DNA of 5,614 nt from an uncultured archaeon (lineage in GTDB: Archaea; Korarchaeota; Korarchaeia; Korarchaeales; Korarchaeaceae): positions 1 to 5,614 of the forward strand of contig CALJEO010000115.1 of assembly GCA_938073845.1 (NCBI GenBank). The letters are read 5' to 3'. The notes beneath the pieces are model-generated. The model searched no databases. It was not told the DNA's origin and worked only from the letters and a program-made list of their open reading frames with translations. Below are positions 1 to 5,497 of this stretch, piece after piece (positions within the stretch are counted from its first letter, which is position 1; each line of letters opens with the position of its first letter). The position numbers and the translations under genes were made by a program.

Positions 1-1706
1 TCAACGATGACGTAGCTGGCATTGAGCCTACTAGCCAAGTCAAGCATCCTCTCCTCAGGTCCCATGAACGCCTTAGCTATGAGCCTTATCTGGCTCGAGT
101 TTATCGTGAGGCCATCCGCTACAGTCACCTTGCCAGAACCGAACTGCATCCAGTAACCGTAGTCCCACCAGGATATCGCTACTTCATAAGGCTTTGTATT
201 ATTCTTGAGCCAGTTCAAAGCATCTATCCATCCCTCACTGAAACCCAGAGGATAGTTGAGGGCCTCCTCGTATGAGAGGACGTAGCTGCTGAACTCACCT
301 CCGTACTCCCTTATGTGTCCCTGTAGCGCCACGGGGAGTACCACTAGGAGGATCATGAGAAGGATGGGGACCCTCAGCATGACCAACTTCCTAGCTAGCG
401 GGAGAGAAGCGCCTCTCCTCGTCTTAGATCTCTCGAGAGCCCTCACCCTCTTCAGGTAGGGCTCGGAGAAGATCAGCAGCCTCTGGGTGAAGTAGCCTGA
501 GCAGAGGGCTAGGAAGGGAGCCGCTAGGGGGGGAAGCCTGACCATGCTGATGGCGAAGTAGAGGGTAACGAATGTCATGATCGTGAGCGTGAGCTCCTCA
601 TCCCTCCTCCACCTCTCCACTATCATGAAGAGCAGTCCCAGAGACGCTGGTATCAGGAGCGTGGTGAAGGATTCGAAGCTCTCCCCCGCTCCGTGCTCAG
701 CTACCGTCTCGACCACATTGCCCTGAGGTAACTTAACCGATGGGAAGAGGACCCTCATCAGCCTGTCCGTCAGCGGCTGATATAATCCAGGGCCAAGGAA
801 GAGGGCCAGGAGAATGGCTCCGGCTGCGATGGAAATCTCTCTCCTTCTTCTCTCAAACCCAAGCTTTGGTAGAGCTAAGTAGGTGAGGGCGGCGAGCAGG
901 GAGGCCCAGACCAGGGTGCTCTCGAAACCCATGTAAAGTTTCCTGTAAGCTAAGTTTGGCAGGGCCCCGAAGGAAGCGAGGAGGACGTAGAGGGGAGGTA
1001 GCCCGAGGGCTAACGCGTTCCTCCAGTTGAGCCTGTTCAGGAGGAGGAGTATGAACAGTAGGAGGGCATAGCTATCGTATAGAGCTCTGAAACCTGCCCA
1101 GATGCCAGATGCATAGACTAGGAATGCACCACTCAACCCAGAATAAGCTATCACCTTCCACTCCTCGCTCGACCTCATGGCCTTAAGCGTGAAGTATAGG
1201 GAGCACATGAGCAGTGGGATGGCGAACTGCTCGTGCCTGTACCAACCCGCGAGGGACCTGCTGAGGTAAGCCCATGATAGGGAGATGGCGAAGGAGGAGG
1301 TGATGGCAGCGCCCCTTCCCCAGAGCTCCTTTGAGGTGAGGTAGAGTGGTGTAACGACAAGAGGGGCGAAGAAGACCGGTATATAGACTACCACAGTGTA
1401 GAGGTCGTTGAAGCCGAGGAGAGAAGCTATCCTGTATATGGCGGCCCCAGTGTAATAGTGGAGTACGGGAAGTACTTCGGTCGGGTTGTAGCTCCAGGGA
1501 TGCCAGGCCAGGGGATCGTATGCGGGTAGGTGACCCGTCCTCAGCAGGTAATCAGTTATCCTGTAGTGGAGCAGCGGATCATCCGATGTGAGGTTAGCTC
1601 CATACTTGAAGGTAGGTAGGAGTCTTATCACAGCTCCCAGAACATAAGAGGCTACTATAACGATGATATCAAGGGCTAGGCCCTTGATCCTCTCCCTATC
1701 GGCCAA
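1..1706 (-). CDS. aglB: STT3/AglB-type oligosaccharyltransferase, catalytic subunit (C-terminus beyond window)
   Basis: This membrane enzyme transfers a lipid-linked oligosaccharide to Asn in N-X-S/T sequons on the outer face of the membrane. The 568 visible residues show the family order: a short cytoplasmic start, TM1 at about 10-30, then the first external loop with SDDPLLHYR (41-49), matching the first metal-binding Asp motif. About 13 hydrophobic segments follow to residue 461. The second loop motif is SRSLAGWYRHEQF (149-161), the external-loop-5 motif is TVAE (334-337), and the soluble domain carries the sequon-binding WWDYG (513-517). The DK-type motif and the rest of the C-terminal domain lie outside the window. 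Oddity: where homologues have Asp in the second motif (YDNE-like), this protein has Arg156, followed by His157 and Glu158. The start is TTG, chosen because it follows a GAGGTGG ribosome-binding site by 7 nt and directly precedes TM1; the next in-frame ATG is at residue 167. It is divergent from the DUF711 gene at 1837. The family call is secure; the symbol assumes the archaeal name. Confidence 0.93.
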   Translation of the reverse strand, partial: MADRERIKGLALDIIVIVASYVLGAVIRLLPTFKYGANLTSDDPLLHYRITDYLLRTGHLPAYDPLAWHPWSYNPTEVLPVLHYYTGAAIYRIASLLGFNDLYTVVVYIPVFFAPLVVTPLYLTSKELWGRGAAITSSFAISLSWAYLSRSLAGWYRHEQFAIPLLMCSLYFTLKAMRSSEEWKVIAYSGLSGAFLVYASGIWAGFRALYDSYALLLFILLLLNRLNWRNALALGLPPLYVLLASFGALPNLAYRKLYMGFESTLVWASLLAALTYLALPKLGFERRRREISIAAGAILLALFLGPGLYQPLTDRLMRVLFPSVKLPQGNVVETVAEHGAGESFESFTTLLIPASLGLLFMIVERWRRDEELTLTIMTFVTLYFAISMVRLPPLAAPFLALCSGYFTQRLLIFSEPYLKRVRALERSKTRRGASLPLARKLVMLRVPILLMILLVVLPVALQGHIREYGGEFSSYVLSYEEALNYPLGFSEGWIDALNWLKNNTKPYEVAISWWDYGYWMQFGSGKVTVADGLTINSSQIRLIAKAFMGPEERMLDLASRLNASYVIV

Positions 1707-1713
1707 GCTGTCT

Positions 1714-1720
1714 CCACCTC
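1714..1720 (-). promoter_or_regulatory. Ribosome-binding site for the TTG start of the STT3 gene
   Basis: On the minus strand GAGGTGG lies 7 nt before TTG at 1706-1704. It is the only good Shine-Dalgarno match near an in-frame start and decides the TTG call. The TATA box at 1737-1747 predicts a transcript start near 1714-1719, so the leader may be very short and could hold only part of this site. Confidence 0.55.
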
Positions 1721-1736
1721 GCGTAGCTCTCGGTCC

Positions 1737-1750
1737 CTTATAAAAAATTG
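1737..1750 (-). promoter_or_regulatory. Archaeal TATA-box promoter of the STT3 gene
   Basis: The minus strand reads CAATTTTTTATAAG, the most A/T-rich stretch in a G+C-rich window and a good archaeal TATA box. Its centre is near 1741, about 35 nt before the TTG start, which places the expected transcript start about 9-13 nt upstream of the codon. The purine-rich bases just upstream could serve as the TFB recognition element. No promoter assay is implied. Confidence 0.6.
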
Positions 1751-1753
1751 ATC

Positions 1754-1767
1754 CCCTAGGGTGACCC
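1754..1767. repeat. Two overlapping small palindromes in the divergent promoter region
   Basis: CCCTAGGGTGACCC contains the perfect 8-bp palindrome CCCTAGGG (1754-1761), overlapped by GGGT-G-ACCC (1759-1767). It sits just upstream of the STT3 TATA box and between the two divergent promoters, where an archaeal repressor or activator site could lie. Palindromes this short also arise by chance, so an operator role is only a suggestion. Confidence 0.3.
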
Positions 1768-1800
1768 AGGCTCGATGGCTGAAGGCTCAGCAAGTTGGCC

Positions 1801-1818
1801 TGAAACGATTAAAAGTTC
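1801..1818 (+). promoter_or_regulatory. BRE/TATA promoter of the short DUF711 gene, predicted leaderless
   Basis: TGAAACGATTAAAAGTT combines a purine/A-rich TFB recognition element (GAAACG, 1802-1807) with an A/T-rich TATA box (ATTAAAAG, 1808-1815). The box centre is about 25 nt upstream of the ATG at 1837, exactly where an archaeal transcript would start. No Shine-Dalgarno sequence is seen between them (the bases are CGGATGCCCTCTCT), so the mRNA probably begins at or next to its start codon. Confidence 0.65.
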
Positions 1819-1836
1819 AGATCGGATGCCCTCTCT

Positions 1837-2841
1837 ATGAAGTTCAGGTCAGTTACCCTGCACCTGAAGGATCCTGAGGATTTCCCCTCATACTCGGATT
1901 ACCTCCTCAGCCTCTCCAGGAGGCTCAGCTCGATGTCCGCTAGGGTGGTTCTGAGTGAGCCCTCGGACGATGTCGACATCGAGCTAAAAGCGGTTCACTC
2001 AGGGAGCGGGACTAAAGCGTTTCAGGTGGCATGGGAGCTTCTTAAGAGCGGTTACTTCACCTCCGTATCGCTAAATTCATCCGAACTCTTCAGGGCTGCG
2101 GACTTCCTCTTCAGGATATCCGAGGAGCTCGGTCCGGAGCATGCCACCATGTTTGCTCTCAGCTCAGTGAACCCTCCGGAGGGGCCTTACTTCCCGGTGA
2201 CAGTTGCCGAGTCCTTCGGAGTGAGCTTCTCGCTCCTCTACCCCTCGGATCTATACGGTGCCCTGAGGGAAGTGGAGGAGCCCCAGGCAGTGCTCAGGCA
2301 CGCTCTCTCGATGATATTCAGGGAGGCTTACTCCAGGGTGAGGGAGACGATCTCTGATCTCGGTGAGAGGGTCCCCTTCCTGGGAATTGACTTCTCGCTC
2401 AGTCCCTGGATGGAGGAGAGCTCAGCTGAGGTGGTGAGCTTAGTTGCAAGATCCCCCTTCATGGGCCCCGGAACTGCCTCGGCCATAGCCGAGCTGAATT
2501 ATGCGATAGAGGAGGCATCCCGAGGGATGAGGAGGCTGGGCTTCAATGAGCTCATGCTCCCCATGGCTGAGGATAACGTTCTCAAGGAGCTAGCCTTGAG
2601 GCTCGAGTTGAGCGCTAGGGAATTGGCCCTGCTCACCCCTTACTGCTTAGCGGGTTTGGATATGGTGGTGCTTCCCCTGAGCGTGGGCAGGGAGGATCTG
2701 GCGAAGCTGATATGTGATGTCATGACCTCAGGTCGCGTGAAGGGGAGGGCCCTGGGGGTTAGGGTGGTTCTCGTGGACGCTGAGCCCGGGGAGGAAGTGA
2801 GCCTAGGGAGGTTTGGAAAGGTCCCGGTCATGATGCTTTGA
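1837..2841 (+). CDS. Short divergent DUF711-family protein, function unknown
   Basis: This 334-residue protein has no known activity. I place it in DUF711 because it lines up with the full-length UPF0210 protein at 4125-5495. It has a similar beginning (RSVTL, residues 4-8), GIDFSLSP (183-190) opposite VDLSLAP, LPMAED (241-246) opposite IPVSED, and YCLAGLDMVVLP (269-280) opposite VCNTGLDMIPIP. It also shares DVM (294-296), LGVRVVLV (306-313) and GEEVSLGRFG (318-327). Cys270 is kept. It is about 120 residues shorter: the region matching UPF0210 residues about 80-200 is much reduced, the TPAVGDS segment is replaced by WMEESSA (191-197), and the GAPGS segment is reduced to GPGTA (210-214). It looks soluble, with no signal peptide or membrane segment. 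A BRE/TATA element 25 nt upstream predicts a leaderless mRNA, which supports the ATG start. The gene ends 2 nt from the convergent trxB-like gene. The family call is probable; the alignment was done by eye. Confidence 0.8.
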   Translation: MKFRSVTLHLKDPEDFPSYSDYLLSLSRRLSSMSARVVLSEPSDDVDIELKAVHSGSGTKAFQVAWELLKSGYFTSVSLNSSELFRAADFLFRISEELGPEHATMFALSSVNPPEGPYFPVTVAESFGVSFSLLYPSDLYGALREVEEPQAVLRHALSMIFREAYSRVRETISDLGERVPFLGIDFSLSPWMEESSAEVVSLVARSPFMGPGTASAIAELNYAIEEASRGMRRLGFNELMLPMAEDNVLKELALRLELSARELALLTPYCLAGLDMVVLPLSVGREDLAKLICDVMTSGRVKGRALGVRVVLVDAEPGEEVSLGRFGKVPVMML

Positions 2842-2843
2842 GG

Positions 2844-3797
2844 CTAACCTTCGAGCATCCTGTTTATATCAGTAGCTGCCCTCACCCCATCTCCTACCGC
2901 TTTAGCTATCTGCATGGGCTCACCTACTACGTCACCGACGGCGTAAACACCGGCTATGTTGGTCCTCTGCCAACAGTCCACCCTTATGAAGCCCCTCTCA
3001 TCGACCTCGACCCCAGCCTCCTTAGCCAGCTCGCTTCTGGGCTCAACCCCAACGAATATGAAGACACCCTCAGCTTCAACTAAACCCTCCTCTCCCGTCT
3101 CTAAGTTCTTCAGGATTACTCCCTCCACCCTGCTGCCCCCAACCACCCTAGTAACCACGCTGTTGAGCCTCAGCTTCACGTTAGCCATGGCCCTAAGCTT
3201 ATCCACAAGAGCCCTCTCAGCCCTCATGCTCGCTCTCCTGTGCACAAGGATGACCTCCTCAGCTATCCTAGCTAGGTATATGGCTGAGCTAGCAGCCGTG
3301 TTCCCTCCCCCAACCACTATGACCCTCTTACCCTTGAAGAAGGGACCATCGCAGACAGCGCAGTAGCTAACTCCCTTGCCGAAGAGCTCAGATTCCCCTG
3401 GTACACCTAGCTTCCTCTCCTCAGCTCCTGTCGCTATCACCACAGCCTTCGCCACGAAATCCCTTCCGGATCCCGTGTAGACCCCCTTCAGCTCCCCCCT
3501 CAGCTCAAGCCTCACCACCTCCTCGGGCGAGAGTATTAGCGCTCCGGCCTTCAGGGCATGCATGTGCATCCTTCTGGCGAGCTCCTCACCGCTCACTGAT
3601 TCGAAGCCTGTGTAGTTCTCTATCAGTGGGTTTACGTTGACCTTCCCACCTGGTGCGCTCTTCTCGAGCACCAGCGTCTTAAAACCGTACCTAGCTAGGT
3701 AGATCGCTGCTGTTAAGCCTCCAGGGCCTCCTCCCACGATCACGACGTCCTGCTCCCTATCGGCCCTCTGTGAAGGAACTATGAAGCCGAAGCTCAT
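2844..3797 (-). CDS. trxB: Thioredoxin reductase-like FAD/NAD(P)H disulfide oxidoreductase
   Basis: A cytosolic flavoprotein of 317 residues, the usual length for low-molecular-weight thioredoxin reductases, which pass electrons from NAD(P)H through FAD to a redox-active disulfide and then to thioredoxin or a glutaredoxin-like protein. An FAD-binding Rossmann motif GGGPGG is at 22-27, with ATG at 122-124. The redox pair is Cys146/Cys149 in CAVCDG, and the cofactor motif GGGNTA at 163-168 is followed by HRR at 186-188, which usually indicates NADPH preference. The second FAD motif AVGDV is at 286-290. Oddities: the common GGGDSA...EEA pattern is changed to GGGNTAASSA, and the final domain has FVGVEPRSEL in place of the more common IGxxPNT. 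The ATG overlaps the ASCH stop as ATGA, and a G-run (3805-3810) 7 nt upstream can serve as ribosome-binding site, indicating translational coupling. It is the last gene of the operon, and no thioredoxin is seen in the window. Relatives using ferredoxin or other disulfide substrates cannot be excluded. Confidence 0.9.
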   Translation of the reverse strand: MSFGFIVPSQRADREQDVVIVGGGPGGLTAAIYLARYGFKTLVLEKSAPGGKVNVNPLIENYTGFESVSGEELARRMHMHALKAGALILSPEEVVRLELRGELKGVYTGSGRDFVAKAVVIATGAEERKLGVPGESELFGKGVSYCAVCDGPFFKGKRVIVVGGGNTAASSAIYLARIAEEVILVHRRASMRAERALVDKLRAMANVKLRLNSVVTRVVGGSRVEGVILKNLETGEEGLVEAEGVFIFVGVEPRSELAKEAGVEVDERGFIRVDCWQRTNIAGVYAVGDVVGEPMQIAKAVGDGVRAATDINRMLEG

Positions 3798-4120
3798 AGA
3801 GGATCCCCCCTGAGCATCTCGAACCTTATTAACTTAAATTTGACCCCTTTCATCAACGCATCATCACCGTATATGGACCTTAACTCATCCAGGAGCTCGC
3901 TCAAGCTCTCGAAACCGTCCTCCCTAGCTATCTCCTCGTTCAGCTCATCCGAGCGGACCTCATCAACGCACTTTATCAGGGCCTCACCTATCCTCTCCTC
4001 CCCGACCTCTAGGACGACCAGATCCCCAGGCCTTAGATCGCTCTCCCTCCTTATGGTGATCCCCTTCCTCCCTGAGATGATGGCCTCCCTGTACTTACGC
4101 TTGAACCTGAGTGTCCTCAA
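3794..4120 (-). CDS. ASCH-domain protein, YqfB-like (candidate N4-acetylcytidine amidohydrolase)
   Basis: A single-domain ASCH protein of 108 residues. Its layout follows E. coli YqfB, which hydrolyses N4-acetylcytidine to cytidine and acetate. The opening LRFKRKYREAIISGRKGITI (residues 4-23) parallels the YqfB start, with Lys19, Thr22 and Arg24 matching Lys21, Thr24 and Arg26. LRPGD (29-33) matches the KTGD turn, and GFESLSELLDELRSIYG (69-85) places Glu75 opposite the catalytic Glu74. All three reported catalytic residues therefore appear present. The closing strand KFKLIRFEML (94-103) fits the family. The start is TTG, with AGGGGA (4128-4133) 7 nt upstream. It lies 4 nt after the UPF0210 stop, and the homology begins directly after it. 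An upstream ATG at 4237 would only add residues overlapping the UPF0210 gene with no family resemblance. The gene overlaps trxB by 4 nt. The ASCH fold is well supported; the enzyme activity is inferred. An alternative is RNA binding, as proposed for many ASCH proteins. Confidence 0.82.
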   Translation of the reverse strand: MRTLRFKRKYREAIISGRKGITIRRESDLRPGDLVVLEVGEERIGEALIKCVDEVRSDELNEEIAREDGFESLSELLDELRSIYGDDALMKGVKFKLIRFEMLRGDPL

Positions 4121-4124
4121 CCTA

Positions 4125-5495
4125 CTATCCCCTGAGGAGCCTGTTGACCATCGGCGGGACCAGGCCGCCCCTGGCCAGTAACCGCTCCGCTCCGATCCTT
4201 TGAACCCCCAACACTGGAGATGACCCGAGCAATCCACCGAAATGTATTTCCTCCCCTTCCCTCGCCCTCGGAACAGGGATCAGCCTCACCCCCAGCGTCT
4301 TGTCAAGCACCACACCGAGGGCCATCACATCCCCTATTATCGCTGATATCACGTGGCTCTCGACATCACCTGGGATGGGTATCATATCGAGCCCCGTGTT
4401 ACAGACGGCAGCCATTGCCATCAGCGCCTGGAGGTTGAGAGATCCCCTCCTAACGGCTTCAGCCATCCCTGAGTCCTCACTAACGGGTATGAATGCCCCG
4501 CTCAGTCCCCCGACGGATGATGTAGCCATGGCCCCGCCCTTCTTGATAGCATCTGTCAGCACAGCTAGTGCCAGAACGCTGCCAGGAGCTCCGACTTCGC
4601 TCACACCCATGGCTTTAAGGACTCCGGCCACGCTATCGCCCACAGCCGGGGTGGGAGCTAGAGATAGGTCCACTGAGCCGAATCTGACTCCCATCTCCCT
4701 AGCTACCTCCCTCCCCACTAACTCGCCTAATCTAGTTATCTTGAACGCAGCTCTCTTTATCGAGTCATGCACCTCCCTTATGTCACCACGCTCAGCAAGC
4801 TTCACGACGTTCTCCACAACTCCTGGGCCGCTTACCGCGACGTTTATAACAGGATCCTCCTCTCTGTTATCGTGAAAAGCTCCAGGTATGAAAGGAATGC
4901 CGCTTATAGCATTAGCGAATATCCCTAGCCTGGTGCATCCCATCCCCTCGCTCAGCTCAGCGGTCCTCTTGATCACATCCCCCATGAGGGAGAGGGCATC
5001 CAAGTTTATACCATGCGTAGTTGATGCCGCATTGACTAGTGAGGAGACCCTCTCGGTTGATGAGAGAGCCTCTGGTATGGAGTGGATGACACCAAAGTCT
5101 CCTAAGGAGAACCCCGAGTCAACGAAAGCTGCATATCCACCTACATAGTCTATACCGAGCTCCTTAGCCGCTCTTTCCAACTGCTCAGCTATCCTCAGCC
5201 CCAGATCCCTGGCTTCCTCCTTATCGGAAGCTCTGGAGTCTATCAGGTCACAGATTGGGGTGACTGCAACCCTCTTAGTCACGATCCTCACCCCCAACCT
5301 CCTGGATACCCTATCCACCGCCTCTCTAAGCTTTGAGGACCTCTCGAGCAGCACCCTGTAGACTCCCTCAGCGATATCGCTGTACTTAAGGGCTGGGAAC
5401 AGGCTGACGCCTAAGGTGACGGACCTCACGTCTAAGTTCTGGAAGGAGAGCATCTCCACTATCTCGGAGATCTCGCTAGCATCGTACCTAGGCAT
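4125..5495 (-). CDS. UPF0210/DUF711 family protein, full length, function unknown
   Basis: This 456-residue protein matches the usual UPF0210 length of about 450. Its structurally known relative, Streptococcus pneumoniae SP0239, is classed with the pyruvate formate-lyase-like barrel fold; no reaction is established. Visible family blocks are QNLDVRSVTLGVSL (19-32), TPICDLID (79-86), the DYVGGYAAFVDSG region (116-128), GAFHDN (205-210), VINVAVSGPGVVENV (216-230) and VDLSLAPTPAVGDS (275-288). Further blocks are GAPGS (302-306), ATSSVGGLSGAFIPVSEDSG (324-343), AVCNTGLDMIPIPGD (363-377) with Cys365, and LGVRLIPVP (401-409). It looks soluble and cytosolic. The ATG at 5495 is chosen over GTG at 5501 because GAGGGTG (5501-5507) sits 5 nt before the ATG but overlaps the GTG. 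The gene follows the ACT-domain gene by 2 nt, the partnership seen in many bacteria and archaea, which suggests ACT-mediated ligand sensing or complex formation. A shorter paralogue lies at 1837-2841. Confidence 0.94.
   Translation of the reverse strand: MPRYDASEISEIVEMLSFQNLDVRSVTLGVSLFPALKYSDIAEGVYRVLLERSSKLREAVDRVSRRLGVRIVTKRVAVTPICDLIDSRASDKEEARDLGLRIAEQLERAAKELGIDYVGGYAAFVDSGFSLGDFGVIHSIPEALSSTERVSSLVNAASTTHGINLDALSLMGDVIKRTAELSEGMGCTRLGIFANAISGIPFIPGAFHDNREEDPVINVAVSGPGVVENVVKLAERGDIREVHDSIKRAAFKITRLGELVGREVAREMGVRFGSVDLSLAPTPAVGDSVAGVLKAMGVSEVGAPGSVLALAVLTDAIKKGGAMATSSVGGLSGAFIPVSEDSGMAEAVRRGSLNLQALMAMAAVCNTGLDMIPIPGDVESHVISAIIGDVMALGVVLDKTLGVRLIPVPRAREGEEIHFGGLLGSSPVLGVQRIGAERLLARGGLVPPMVNRLLRG
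4128..4133 (-). promoter_or_regulatory. Ribosome-binding site fixing the TTG start of the ASCH gene
   Basis: AGGGGA on the minus strand is formed by the last two sense codons of the UPF0210 gene (Arg-Gly) and lies 7 nt before TTG at 4120-4118. It supports the short TTG form over the extended ATG form starting at 4237 and suggests translational coupling to the gene in front. Confidence 0.6.
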
Positions 5496-5497
5496 CC

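Noticed and set aside
1175..1360. Minus-strand open frame of 61 codons inside the STT3 gene
   Set aside because: It is another frame of the STT3 coding strand, made mostly of Ser, Pro and Gly, and lies where the STT3 frame carries conserved motifs.
1778..1791. Inverted repeat GCTGA-AGGC-TCAGC in the divergent promoter region
   Set aside because: A 5-bp stem is short, has no T-run after it and is likely to occur by chance. It is kept here only as a position to compare with relatives.
1707..1836. Small RNA, tRNA or riboswitch in the only intergenic region
   Set aside because: The 130 bp are accounted for by two promoters, and I see no cloverleaf, no conserved riboswitch core and no box C/D pair.
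2640..2831. Minus-strand open frame of 63 codons opposite the short DUF711 gene
   Set aside because: It is antisense to the best conserved part of that gene (GLDM to the C-terminus) and has no features of its own.
2838..3366. Plus-strand open frames at 2838-3083 and 2956-3366
   Set aside because: They are antisense to the thioredoxin reductase-like gene, whose motifs are complete across this region, and have no ribosome-binding site or family resemblance.
4121..4237. Upstream extension of the ASCH gene to an ATG at 4237
   Set aside because: The extra 39 residues overlap the end of the UPF0210 gene, are rich in Trp, Ser and Gly and do not resemble any ASCH N-terminus. The TTG at 4120 has a better ribosome-binding site, and the family homology starts immediately after it.
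3840..5148. Plus-strand open frames at 3840-4181, 4220-4438, 4300-4875 and 4888-5148
   Set aside because: They lie opposite the UPF0210 and ASCH genes, are rich in Ser, Pro, Thr and Leu as expected for antisense frames in G+C-rich DNA, and show no recognisable domain.
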